From the NCBI GenBank assembly GCA_964548225.1, contig CAZJQP010000006.1:1-64000 (forward strand): a stretch of DNA of 64,000 nt, read 5' to 3'. A program made the translations under genes and the position numbers. The stretch is from CALMEH01 sp964548225. GTDB lineage: Bacteria; Acidobacteriota; Blastocatellia; Pyrinomonadales; Pyrinomonadaceae. Of the stretch, positions 42,155 to 50,601 are shown one piece after another (the first letter of the stretch is position 1; each line of letters opens with the position of its first letter). Under the pieces are notes generated by a model, which was not told the origin of the DNA, searched no databases, and saw only the letters and a program-made list of their open reading frames with translations.

Positions 42155-42787
42155 TTATTTAACAAATTCAAATTCGCCAAATTTTTTGGGAACGTGAAAA
42201 TTCGGTTTGTCCGTCAACGTCGGCGACCAAGCCAAATATCCGCGATTTTCTCCCGCGCCGACGCATCTGAAAATATTTCCGCGCCAAACTTCATCTTTCA
42301 CAGGCATTTTTCCAAACGCCTTCCATTCGATTTTTATTGCCATCAAAATCTTATCTTTTTCAATCCGCGCGGCAGATTCCATTCCCGAATGATATTCAAA
42401 ATCGGTGATTCGTTCGTCCGATTTTTGAAAAATTTCTAAATCAATCCATTCGCCGTTCGGCGCGATTTCAAACTCGAAATATCGGCGCGGTTCGTTTTTG
42501 TCAGGCGCGAGAAAAATCTCACAAACATCTCTTTCCCAAAGTCCGCACGTTTTTGTCAATAAATTCGGCGTTTTGCTAATAACTAAAGGCTCATTTTGAT
42601 TTGCTTCAAATCGAACATAAAGCGCAGAATCAGACCACAAAAGCCGCGCTTTAAAATGCCGTCCGAGAGGCGCATTTTCGCCCGACCAATATTTTTTGAT
42701 TGAAATTTCTTCGGCATTTTCCCAAAGATTATTTTCAAGTTCGTTGACAGAAAAATCGTTTTCAATATGCGCGATTTTGATTTCCAT
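42155..42787 (-). CDS. CBM9-like carbohydrate-binding domain protein
   Basis: The start is set at ATG 42787-42785 (MEIKIAHIEND); an earlier ATG overlaps the ABC1 gene. The 210-residue beta-sandwich pattern includes ARLLWSDSALYVRFEAN, WERDVCEIFLAP and YFEFEIAPNGEWIDLEIF, typical of the CBM9/DOMON-like group. No signal peptide is seen. It follows the ABC1 gene by 5 nt. Confidence 0.78.
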   Translation of the reverse strand: MEIKIAHIENDFSVNELENNLWENAEEISIKKYWSGENAPLGRHFKARLLWSDSALYVRFEANQNEPLVISKTPNLLTKTCGLWERDVCEIFLAPDKNEPRRYFEFEIAPNGEWIDLEIFQKSDERITDFEYHSGMESAARIEKDKILMAIKIEWKAFGKMPVKDEVWRGNIFRCVGAGENRGYLAWSPTLTDKPNFHVPKKFGEFEFVK

Positions 42788-42792
42788 TAAAC

Positions 42793-44520
42793 CTATTTTC
42801 CTGTATTGAAAACCGTCTTGAAAGCCATCTTCGCAAGTTTCCAAGTTCTGTCCAAATCAATTTTGCCGCCTTCTTGATCGCGTCCTAAGAGTTTGTCAAC
42901 CAACAACTTACGCAAATCTTTGCCTTCGCGTTTAAGCATAAATTCTTTCGCGTAAGGTTTGGCGGTTTCAAAGAAATTGAATTCGGGGTCGGTGATAATT
43001 CCGATGCCTTCGAGCGTCATCAGCGCACGCATAATGTATGTGAAATTCGACGGCAGACGAAACGGATAATCATACATCACGTCCGCCAAATCGTAAGTTA
43101 ATTCTTTGAATTTAACGTCTTTGAGCTTCAAATCGAGATGGAGTTTGAACATTTTGACGACGACATCTTTAATGCGCGATTCGTCCGCGCCGGGTTTTAA
43201 GAATTCCAAATCAATCAAATCTTGCGCGATGGCTTCCGGGTCTTTGGCGACGACGTGGAAAAATGCGTCAATCATTTTCGCCTGCAATTTTGGCGTGATG
43301 CGTCCGACCATTCCGAAATCGAAAAACGCCAATCTTCCGTCGGGCATTACCAAAAGATTGCCCGGATGCGGGTCAGCGTGAAAAAATCCGTCTTCCAAAA
43401 GTTGTTTCAAATAAGTTTTTATCAGCAGACGATTAACTTTTTCAGGCGAAACATTGCGCGATTTTAATTCTTCCAAATCCGTAACTTTCGTGCCGTGAAT
43501 AAATTCCATCGTCATCACTTTCGAGGTCGTCGCTGACCAATAGATTTTCGGAACGTGAATGTTTGTCCAATCCTTAAAACTTTCCGAAAAACGCTCGGCG
43601 TTGCGACCTTCTGCCGAATAATCCATTTCTTCGTGAATCGTAACGTCAAATTCGCGCAACATTCCCGCCCAATCGGCGTTTTCGTTGAGAGCCGGAAAGC
43701 GTTCGGCAAACGACGCGACTTTTCGCAAAATTCCGATGTCGCCTTTAATCGTCGCTTCCAGATTCGGACGCTGAACTTTGACCGCAACTTCTTCACCCGT
43801 AAAGAGTTTGGCGCGATAAACTTGTCCCAAACTCGCCGCCGCAACGGGTTCGATGTCAAATTCTTGATAAACTTCCGAGATTTTTTTCTCTAATTCTTTT
43901 TCAATTCGCGCAAACGCAATCTCATTGGGAAACGCCGGAACTGAATCTTGCAATTCGCCCAAAGCCTTGACAAACGGCAGAGGCAAAAGGTCGGCGCGAG
44001 TTCCCATTGATTGCCCGATTTTGATAAACGTCGGACCCAATTTGATTAAATTTTCCTTGAGCCAAACGGCTTGTTTTTCCTGATTGAGTTCTTTGTTCGA
44101 TTCCGCGCCGATAAACCACCAGCGCAGAAAAAGCATAAATTGATGAAAAAACCAGAGTTTTACCTTGTAGAATTTTTCGCCCAAAACCGCCAGCCAAGTC
44201 AATCTTCGAGCTGTTTCCAGACGCGATTCGGCTTGCTTCAAATGCTGTGCGCGGTGCATTTCATATTGGTCGAGATAAAGGTAAAGCGAAAGCATCCCGA
44301 TAACCTTCGACACCTGAAAAAGCCTCCAATAACCGCGAAAACCGATATAATTTTTTTCAACCGCGCTTTCGGTTTCAATCAAAGATTTTTCTTCGGCAAT
44401 CAAATCTTCATTGGAAATCTGCTTTGAAATCGGCAAATTCTTTGTCGGAACTAACGCCCCGTTGCCGTTTTCGATTATCGGCGTAATGTTTTTTTCCTCA
44501 ATCACCAAGTCTTTTTGCAT
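42793..44520 (-). CDS. ABC1/UbiB-family atypical kinase
   Basis: A 575-residue member of the UbiB/ADCK family, which supports isoprenoid quinone synthesis or membrane lipid balance. The family-specific KxGQ motif is in FIKIGQSMGTRADLLP; the nucleotide-binding Lys in EVAVKVQRP; the catalytic loop in HADPHPGNLL; and the metal Asp in LAFFDFGMVG. No strong C-terminal membrane helices are present. The name ubiB is not given because a menaquinone maker could use it differently (menC is in the window). Confidence 0.87.
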   Translation of the reverse strand: MQKDLVIEEKNITPIIENGNGALVPTKNLPISKQISNEDLIAEEKSLIETESAVEKNYIGFRGYWRLFQVSKVIGMLSLYLYLDQYEMHRAQHLKQAESRLETARRLTWLAVLGEKFYKVKLWFFHQFMLFLRWWFIGAESNKELNQEKQAVWLKENLIKLGPTFIKIGQSMGTRADLLPLPFVKALGELQDSVPAFPNEIAFARIEKELEKKISEVYQEFDIEPVAAASLGQVYRAKLFTGEEVAVKVQRPNLEATIKGDIGILRKVASFAERFPALNENADWAGMLREFDVTIHEEMDYSAEGRNAERFSESFKDWTNIHVPKIYWSATTSKVMTMEFIHGTKVTDLEELKSRNVSPEKVNRLLIKTYLKQLLEDGFFHADPHPGNLLVMPDGRLAFFDFGMVGRITPKLQAKMIDAFFHVVAKDPEAIAQDLIDLEFLKPGADESRIKDVVVKMFKLHLDLKLKDVKFKELTYDLADVMYDYPFRLPSNFTYIMRALMTLEGIGIITDPEFNFFETAKPYAKEFMLKREGKDLRKLLVDKLLGRDQEGGKIDLDRTWKLAKMAFKTVFNTGK

Positions 44521-44573
44521 AACTCTCTTAGAATCACAAAAAACGAAGATGTTTGCAAAAAAGTTCCTTTAGA

Positions 44574-45527
44574 TCATATAACCTCTAGCATATTTTTCAC
44601 GCCTTCGTGCGAAAAATAATCGAGCGCACGCTTTGTGTCTTTTTCGATTTGGGCGCGGAGTTCGTCAATACCGTTGAATTTCTTTTCATCTCTTATTCGA
44701 TGTAAAAATCTGACGCGGAGAACATCGCCGTAGAGGTCGCCGTCGAAATTGAAGATGTAGCTTTCGATTGAGGGATTGTTTGCGTCTTCAAAGGTTGGGC
44801 GCACGCCGACGTTGGTGATGCTTTTGCGCCAAACGCCGTCAATTAAGGTCGCGGTCGCGTAAACGCCGTATTTCGGGACGACGCGGTTGTGCGGTTTGAG
44901 ATTAGCGGTCGGGAAACCGATGGTGCGTCCGCGCTCGAAGCCGTGAATGATTTGCCCTTCAACGCCGTAAGGTCTGCCGAGCATTCTTCGGGCGAGATTT
45001 ATTTTTCCTTCCGCTAAAAACGTGCGGATTTTTGATGATGAAATCCGCGTTCCGCGCAGACGGATTTCGGGAACTTCGTCGGCAAAAAATCCTAATTCAC
45101 GGCTGATTTTTCGCAAAAGTTCGATGTTTCCGCCGCGATTTTTGCCGAACGCAAAGCCTTTGCCGAGAAAGACTTCACGCGCTTGCAAGCGTTCGTGAAC
45201 GATGTCGCGCAAGAAGGTTTCCGCGTCTTGATTGGCAAAATCCGTGTCAAAACGAATGACGATTGCTTGTTCGATGCCTAAAAATTCAAACGCGGAAAGC
45301 CTTTGGTCGAGCGTTTGCAACAAAGGCGGCGAATTTTCGGGATGCAGAACGGCTCGCGGATGCGGATCGAAAGTAATCACCGTCGGCACTAATTTATTCG
45401 CCTTTGCACTTTCGACGACAGTTTGCATAATTCTTTGATGACCGAGATGAAGCCCGTCAAAAACGCCGAGCGTCAAAACCGTCCCGCGCAAAATTCCCGC
45501 ATTATCCGTTCCGTGAAAAATTTTCAT
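44574..45527 (-). CDS. ribF: Bifunctional riboflavin kinase / FAD synthetase
   Basis: RibF makes FMN and then FAD from riboflavin. The N-terminal FAD synthetase has GVFDGLHLGHQRIM and a later TRISSSKIR; the C-terminal flavokinase has HGFERGRTIGFPTANL. The start is set at ATG 45527-45525, ten bases after the stop of the upstream gene; an earlier in-frame ATG lies within that gene. Length 317 fits (E. coli 313). No FMN riboswitch can precede it because of the short gap. Confidence 0.92.
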   Translation of the reverse strand: MKIFHGTDNAGILRGTVLTLGVFDGLHLGHQRIMQTVVESAKANKLVPTVITFDPHPRAVLHPENSPPLLQTLDQRLSAFEFLGIEQAIVIRFDTDFANQDAETFLRDIVHERLQAREVFLGKGFAFGKNRGGNIELLRKISRELGFFADEVPEIRLRGTRISSSKIRTFLAEGKINLARRMLGRPYGVEGQIIHGFERGRTIGFPTANLKPHNRVVPKYGVYATATLIDGVWRKSITNVGVRPTFEDANNPSIESYIFNFDGDLYGDVLRVRFLHRIRDEKKFNGIDELRAQIEKDTKRALDYFSHEGVKNMLEVI

Positions 45528-45537
45528 AGATGAATGA

Positions 45538-46080
45538 TTAATATTCAAAAACAAGCTGTCCGCTCTTGTTCTTAAACATCAGTTTCCATTTTTCCTTATT
45601 AGCTTTGTCTTCTATCTGTTCGACCGAATAAATCGTTGGAAAATCTAATATCTCATTGCCGCCCGGAAGCGCGTGCCATCTTACCATTCGGCACACGATT
45701 GTCCGGTTGCCTTTTTTGTCGGGTTCAATAAAAAAATGTCGCGTTGCTCCTGCATCAAGACTATTTTCCGTAATGCGAACATAAGCCGATTTTTTGTCAG
45801 ACCAATTTTTCCAAATAAATTCACGAAATTTTTGTTTGTCGCATTCGCCGCGTTTGCCTTTGAAAACATATTCCCGACAATCATAATTTCCGCCTTGTTC
45901 ATACGAAGTCATATCGCGTTTTTGAAACAAATCCTTGACGGTTACTTCGCCGTATTCGCCAAAAATGATTTCTGCTTCTTTCGTTTTGGTTTTTTGTGCA
46001 AAAGAGATAGAAAAAGCCGCGAACATAATCATCAATGCGAAAATTACTATCGTCTGACGAGATTTTATTTTGCCCATCAT
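45538..46080 (-). CDS. Secreted hypothetical protein behind a 20-bp repeat array
   Basis: A signal peptide (about 1-29, MMGKIKSRQTIVIF...) is followed by a 150-residue domain with four conserved-looking Cys (NYDCREYVF, KRGECDKQKF, RTIVCRMV) and many Lys/Glu. I do not recognise it. A second ATG one codon later is equally likely as start. The start codon itself lies in the last copy of the repeat (46071-46282). It is first in a run with ribF, ABC1 and the CBM9-like gene. Confidence 0.72.
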   Translation of the reverse strand: MMGKIKSRQTIVIFALMIMFAAFSISFAQKTKTKEAEIIFGEYGEVTVKDLFQKRDMTSYEQGGNYDCREYVFKGKRGECDKQKFREFIWKNWSDKKSAYVRITENSLDAGATRHFFIEPDKKGNRTIVCRMVRWHALPGGNEILDFPTIYSVEQIEDKANKEKWKLMFKNKSGQLVFEY

Positions 46081-46282
46081 AAAAATTTACCGTCCATTAA
46101 GAAAAATCAACGCCCATCGAAATTTCTACATCGCCCATCGTAAAAAAAAAACGCCCATCGTGAAAAAAAAACGCCCATCGTGAAAAAAAAATTGCCCATC
46201 GTGAGAAAAAATCGCCCATCGAAACATTCAAATCGCCCATCGTAATATTTCATCACCCATTGAGAAAAAAAATTGCCCATCG
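46071..46282. repeat. Direct repeat array, 11 units with a 20-21 bp period
   Basis: Cores CGCCCATCG or near variants begin at 46071, 46091, 46111, 46132, 46152, 46172, 46193, 46213, 46234, 46254 and 46274, mean period 20.3 bp. Most spacers are A-rich (often nine As). The units nearest the gene (46091) and at 46254 are degenerate. On the coding strand each unit contains ATGGGC, and the last one is the start of the secreted-protein gene. Confidence 0.92.
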
Positions 46283-46336
46283 TAATATTTCACGTCTTTT
46301 TTCGTATAAATGTTCTGTTTTTGCAAATTTTTAAAT

Positions 46337-47101
46337 TTATTTTTCGATAATCAGTTCATCATAAGCAAACTGCACATTTTCAGGCAAAAGGCGCGAATCG
46401 CGTTCGTGCAAAATGTCGTGATTCAGATGCGTCAGAAAGGCTCGCTTCGGCTTCAAATCTTCGATAATTGCCAATGCTTCTTCAAGGCAAAGATGCGTCG
46501 AATGCGGCTTTAAACGGACGCAATCGAGAACCAAAACTTCCAAATCGCGCAAACCGTCCATCGAATCCGGCGGAATCGTCTTTAAATCCGTCGCGTAAGC
46601 AAAATCGTTGAATCGGTAAGCAATAACGGGAAGTTTGCCGTGAATGACTTCGAGCGGCGTGATTTCGATTTCGTTGCCGATGCAAAACGGCGCATTATGC
46701 ACGACCGTGTGCGGCACGAGTTGCGGCAAGCCGCCGCCGAAATGCGTCGGTTGAAAAATGTATTGAAAAATGCGTTTTAAGTCTTTCCAAGCGATTTCGT
46801 TGGCGTAAACGCCCATCGCGCCGTGTCGGAAATTCAGCGGACGAATATCATCAAGCCCGAAAACGTGGTCAACGTGGCAATGTGTAATCAAAACTGCGTC
46901 GAGAAAATTTATTTTGGCGCGTAAGGCTTGCTGGCGGAAATCAATCGAAGTATCAACGAGAATCTTTTTGCCCGAATGCTCAACCAAAATCGAAACGCGC
47001 AGACGTTTATCACGCGAATCATCTGAAAGACAAGTTTCGCATCTGCATCCGATTGAAGGAACGCCCGTTGAAGTTCCCGTGCCGAGAAATGTTAATTTCA
47101 T
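46337..47101 (-). CDS. MBL-fold metallo-hydrolase (PhnP-like)
   Basis: The metallo-beta-lactamase motif is ITHCHVDHVFGLDD (HxHxDH). An N-terminal Cys pair in IGCRCETC matches the structural zinc site of PhnP-type phosphodiesterases, and further ligands are seen in AYATDLK and LTHLNHDI. These enzymes hydrolyse cyclic phosphodiesters; the substrate is unknown here. 254 residues. Confidence 0.87.
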   Translation of the reverse strand: MKLTFLGTGTSTGVPSIGCRCETCLSDDSRDKRLRVSILVEHSGKKILVDTSIDFRQQALRAKINFLDAVLITHCHVDHVFGLDDIRPLNFRHGAMGVYANEIAWKDLKRIFQYIFQPTHFGGGLPQLVPHTVVHNAPFCIGNEIEITPLEVIHGKLPVIAYRFNDFAYATDLKTIPPDSMDGLRDLEVLVLDCVRLKPHSTHLCLEEALAIIEDLKPKRAFLTHLNHDILHERDSRLLPENVQFAYDELIIEK

Positions 47102-47157
47102 AGTGAAAAGTGAAAAGTGAAAAGTGAAGAAAAAGTGTATAAACTTTTCACTTTTCG
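47102..47157. repeat. Word-type inverted repeat (GTGAAAA words)
   Basis: Three copies of AGTGAAAA on the left (47103-47128) face AAACTTTTCACTTTTC on the right. It lies between the DUF1844 gene and the MBL gene on their shared transcript. Confidence 0.82.
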
Positions 47158-47164
47158 TTATTAA

Positions 47165-47695
47165 CTATTTCTTCCCTAAAATATCGCTTGCCGAAAATTT
47201 CTGCGCGGCTTGGGCTTTTAGTTTTTCTTCGGTCATTCGCACGAGTTGAACATATTGCATCCGCAAATCGCCGAGTAAGCCTTCTAAAAGTCTTGATTCT
47301 TGCGGGTGCAGATTGCCTTTGGTTTTTTCGGAAATCATTGCCAAAACATCGAGCCAATATTTGCCCGTGTCCAAATCCAAACTGCGTTGTCCGGTCGCCG
47401 GATGCGGCATTGCGCCGAGCGCGGCGGCGGCGTTGGTTGCCAATGTCGAGAGAAAATTGATAAAGCTCGCCGGATCTTCTGCCCCCGGAATTTCTTCGTC
47501 TTCTTCCGTTTGCAGTGTGGTGTCAGGAGCGTTCTCAAACGCCTCGGTTGTTTCGGCAGTCGGCGTGTAAATCGGCGTTTCGGCTTTCGGCTTTTCCGCT
47601 TCGAGTTCTACGCCTTCGCGCAAACTTCCGTCAAGGTTGAATTTTCTTCTGTCCGTAACTTTAATTTCAGGTTGTTCTTCTTCTCTTTCGCTCAT
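47165..47695 (-). CDS. DUF1844-family protein
   Basis: Residues 1-75 are acidic and disordered (many Glu, Pro and Thr). The conserved part (about 80-160) has DPASFINFLSTLATNAAAAL, LDTGKYWLDVLAMISEKTKG and LHPQESRLLEGLLGDLRMQY, the pattern of DUF1844. Function unknown; the protein is found mostly in Acidobacteriota, Planctomycetota and related groups. No signal peptide. Confidence 0.85.
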   Translation of the reverse strand: MSEREEEQPEIKVTDRRKFNLDGSLREGVELEAEKPKAETPIYTPTAETTEAFENAPDTTLQTEEDEEIPGAEDPASFINFLSTLATNAAAALGAMPHPATGQRSLDLDTGKYWLDVLAMISEKTKGNLHPQESRLLEGLLGDLRMQYVQLVRMTEEKLKAQAAQKFSASDILGKK

Positions 47696-47771
47696 TTTTT
47701 CAATAAATCATCTAAATTTTTCTATTTCGATATTAGCATTTTGGCAAAAAAGAATTCAAAATCGAATAATT

Positions 47772-47850
47772 GACCTTTGATTTTTGAACTTTGATCTTTG
47801 ATTTCAGTCTTTATGCAAAGATCAAAGTTCAAAGATCAAAAATCAAATAA
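47772..47850. repeat. Word-type inverted repeat (GATCAAAGTTCAAA words)
   Basis: The left arm TTTGATTTTTGAACTTTGAT and the right arm AAAGATCAAAGTTCAAAGAT with following words are complementary over about 28 bp with a short loop. It ends 4 bp before the mazG ATG and, if translated, gives a false N-terminal extension. Confidence 0.88.
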
Positions 47851-47854
47851 ATTT

Positions 47855-48649
47855 ATGTCAAAAAATTTCGATGAACTCATAAATGTTATGGCACGACTTC
47901 GTGCGCCGGGCGGCTGTCCGTGGGACAGAGAACAAACTTACGCGAGTTTGGCGCAATATCTTTTGGAAGAATGTTATGAAACCTTCGACGCGATTCAGGA
48001 AGCCGACCAAACGGGCGAAACACATAATTTACAGGAAGAATTAGGCGATGTGCTTTTGCAAGTCGTTTTTCATTCAACAATCGCTAAAGAAAAAGGCGAT
48101 TTTACGATTGATGATGTCATTACAGACGTTACGGAAAAGCTGATTTTACGGCATCCGCACGTTTTCGGAGAACGGAATCTGGAAACCGCGCAGGACGTTT
48201 TAAATAATTGGGACGAACTCAAAAAGGAACAACAAAAGGCTTCAGGAAAACCCAAAAAACTGAAAGATTCGATACTCGATGACGTGCCTTTTACATTTCC
48301 TGCACTTTTAGAAGGACAAAAATTGACAAAAAGGGCGGCAAAAGTTAAATTTGATTGGGAGCATATCGAAGAAATTTTCGATAAACTCGCCGAAGAAACT
48401 GCGGAATTGAAGTCTGCCATCAAAACTGATGACAATATCGAAGAAGAAATCGGTGATTTGCTTTTTGTAATTATAAATTTGGCGCGAAAATTGGACGTTG
48501 ATGCCGAAACCGCGCTGAAAAAAACTAACCGGAAATTTCGCAAAAGATTCAAGTTTATCGAGCAAAATTTACAAAAAAACGGACAAAGTTTTGATACGAC
48601 AACGCTTGCCGAAATGGACGCTCTTTGGAACGAATCGAAAAATTCGTGA
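47855..48649 (+). CDS. mazG: Nucleoside triphosphate pyrophosphohydrolase MazG
   Basis: MazG hydrolyses NTPs to NMP and pyrophosphate, removing damaged nucleotides. Both helical halves are present: LLEECYETFDAI and EELGDVLLQVVFHS (about 35-75), then LAEETAELKSAI and EEIGDLLFVIINLAR (about 180-215). The start is ATG 47855 (MSKNFDELINVMARLR), where homology begins. Earlier in-frame ATGs lie in the repeat. 264 residues. Confidence 0.92.
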   Translation: MSKNFDELINVMARLRAPGGCPWDREQTYASLAQYLLEECYETFDAIQEADQTGETHNLQEELGDVLLQVVFHSTIAKEKGDFTIDDVITDVTEKLILRHPHVFGERNLETAQDVLNNWDELKKEQQKASGKPKKLKDSILDDVPFTFPALLEGQKLTKRAAKVKFDWEHIEEIFDKLAEETAELKSAIKTDDNIEEEIGDLLFVIINLARKLDVDAETALKKTNRKFRKRFKFIEQNLQKNGQSFDTTTLAEMDALWNESKNS

Positions 48650-48689
48650 AAATTTAATAAAAATTAACAAAAATTCACGAAAAAATCTT

Positions 48690-48719
48690 TGACTTTCAAC
48701 CTAGATACAGGTTACAGTA
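48690..48719 (+). promoter_or_regulatory. Sigma-70 promoter of the FecR-like gene
   Basis: TTGACT (48690-48695), 18-bp spacer and TACAGT (48714-48719), about 30 bp before the start codon. A strong ribosome-binding site GGGGGA follows. Confidence 0.6.
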
Positions 48720-48748
48720 TGAATTAAATTTTTTGAGTGGGGGAAATA

Positions 48749-49303
48749 ATGAAAATAAATATGAGTGCAAATCGGCTTCGCAGTATCTTAGCCCTTTGTT
48801 TAATGCTAACGGTTATGGTCGGGTCTTCATCAGTTGCTTTGGCAAAAGGTGGAAACTCATTGGCAGGCGAAATTGTCGTTACCGGCAACAACGCAAATAG
48901 CGATGTAACGCTTAACGGCGAACGCGCTTTGAACGGACGCACGTTTTTCTCGTCCGGTGTAATCACTACGAAAGATTCTGCGGCAACGATTAAATTGGAA
49001 AAATTAGGCTATATCAATTTAAGTCCAAACTCGACTTTGTCGTTGAATTTCAGCGAAAACAACATTTCGGGTGAATTGACTGCCGGAAACGTCCAAGTTT
49101 TCAATAACGACGGCGTAGCAGTAAATATCACGAAAATCGAAAATGGAAAATCAATGCCTATTCCGTCGGCTCGTCAAAATGACGATGACGATGACGATAA
49201 TGCTTGGGTTCCTATTGCAATTTTCGCAGGTGTTGTCGGCACAGCAGTTATTCTCGTTCTTGCGAACAGAGGCGATGACGATGTTGCTAGCCCGACAAGA
49301 TAG
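48749..49303 (+). CDS. Secreted membrane-anchored FecR-like protein
   Basis: The start is ATG 48749, eight bases after GGGGGA. A signal peptide (about 1-32, ending ALAK) leads into a beta domain (about 40-125) with GRTFFSSGVITTKDSAATI, INLSPNSTLSLNF and ISGELTAGNVQVF, resembling the FecR fold. An Asp-rich stretch of six Asp residues precedes a C-terminal membrane helix (WVPIAIFAGVVGTAVILVLA). It has its own promoter and terminator and is likely well expressed. The FecR call is tentative. Confidence 0.75.
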   Translation: MKINMSANRLRSILALCLMLTVMVGSSSVALAKGGNSLAGEIVVTGNNANSDVTLNGERALNGRTFFSSGVITTKDSAATIKLEKLGYINLSPNSTLSLNFSENNISGELTAGNVQVFNNDGVAVNITKIENGKSMPIPSARQNDDDDDDNAWVPIAIFAGVVGTAVILVLANRGDDDVASPTR

Positions 49304-49322
49304 TAATTCTTTAGTTTTTCAC

Positions 49323-49355
49323 TAAAAAAATAAGCGCGAGTGAATCACTCGCGCT
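49323..49355. terminator. Bidirectional terminator
   Basis: AAATAAGCGCGAGTGA pairs perfectly with TCACTCGCGCTTATTT, flanked by A- and T-runs. It serves the FecR-like gene and the convergent VWFA gene. Confidence 0.93.
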
Positions 49356-49381
49356 TATTTTTTTGGAGAACGATCGGCAAA

Positions 49382-50443
49382 TTATTTCTTCTCGGTTTTC
49401 GCAAAATAACCTTTGCGGTGTGTTAGAAAAACCTTTTGTTTAACAAGTTCAGGGTTGACAACTTGGATTTCAACCGTGCGGAACGAGCCGTCGCGTTTTT
49501 GGTTGGACGGTTCGTAGGCAATCAAAAATTGCGAACGCATTTCGATTTGAATTTGTGTAAAAGCATTGCGGAGTTCGGCTTCGTCCTTCGGGAAAAAAGC
49601 GCGTCCGCCGGTGCGTTCGGAAATTTTATTGAGGACACCTTTATCAACGCCGCCGTAAAAATTATCACCGATGCCGATTGAATAAATCACAGCTTCGGAT
49701 TTCAAAGATGCTTGCACGGCTTCGTCAAGTTTTTTCTGTCCGTAAGTATTCACGCCGTCAGTCAGAAGAATAATAGCGCGGCGCGTTTTTTCGGGTGCAG
49801 GACCTAAAACTTCATCTGCCGTAATCCAAATCGCGTCCCAAATTGCAGTCGAGCCTTGCATTGTTTGATTTCTTCCCGAAATCGGCGGAGTTCCGACAAC
49901 TACACCGCCGCCGATATAACCCGAAGGCGGCACAAACTCAACACGCTCGATGGCGCGGCGAAGTTTTGTAATATTGTTCGTCATTCCTTGTTCGAGCGTT
50001 GCATCGCCCGTAAAAGAAACTACTGCAACTTCATCTTTTTCTTGCCTGATGACTGAATCAATAAAGGAAATCGCCGCCGATTTTTCTTCGGGCAAAGTTC
50101 TTTCTTGCGATGCACTCGTGTCAATCAAAATCGCTAACGAAAGCGGTAAATCAACTTGCCGTCCGAAATATGTAATTTCCTGCGCTTCTCCGTTTTCCAA
50201 AATCCGCACGTCTTCCTTTTTCAAATCGGTCATCAGCCGTCGGTTTTTGTCTTGTGCGGTAAAAAGAATATTAACGACTTCCGTATCAACCTTTATCACT
50301 TCATCATCTTCTTCCGGAGTCGCGGTAGGGCTTGGTGTCGCAGTTGTTTGCTGTTGCGCTTTTGAAGCGTCAAAATTAAATACCGCAACGCTCAAAAAAA
50401 GCGCAGCGAAGAGAAGAATCAGAATCTTAAATCGCAAATTCAT
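49382..50443 (-). CDS. Secreted VWFA-domain protein (acidobacterial type)
   Basis: A signal peptide (about 1-29) and Thr/Pro/Glu-rich linker lead to a beta domain with VRILENGEAQEITYFG and a VWA domain with the metal site IDTSASQE (DxSxS). Later strands include RRAIILLTDGVNTYG with the usual metal-site Asp. 353 residues. A paralogue follows upstream (50602); the pair is a likely tandem duplication. Confidence 0.9.
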   Translation of the reverse strand: MNLRFKILILLFAALFLSVAVFNFDASKAQQQTTATPSPTATPEEDDEVIKVDTEVVNILFTAQDKNRRLMTDLKKEDVRILENGEAQEITYFGRQVDLPLSLAILIDTSASQERTLPEEKSAAISFIDSVIRQEKDEVAVVSFTGDATLEQGMTNNITKLRRAIERVEFVPPSGYIGGGVVVGTPPISGRNQTMQGSTAIWDAIWITADEVLGPAPEKTRRAIILLTDGVNTYGQKKLDEAVQASLKSEAVIYSIGIGDNFYGGVDKGVLNKISERTGGRAFFPKDEAELRNAFTQIQIEMRSQFLIAYEPSNQKRDGSFRTVEIQVVNPELVKQKVFLTHRKGYFAKTEKK

Positions 50444-50601
50444 ATTTTATAACTTCCTGTTTTGAGTTGCTTCTTTAGATGGTGGCAACTAAGAGCGAAG
50501 TAAAAGCATTTTTGTCTGACGCTGATTAACTCGAATTTATCAGAGCAAAACCTGCAATACTTCGCCGGCGGTTCGCCAACTTAAAGTTGGAGTTCAAAAC
50601 T

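Noticed and set aside
44574..45537. FMN riboswitch upstream of ribF
   Set aside because: Only ten bases separate ribF from the gene before it, so there is no room for an aptamer.
46071..46282. Possible CRISPR array
   Set aside because: The repeat core is only about 9 bp, spacers are 11-12 bp and mostly A-rich and alike, and no cas gene is near.
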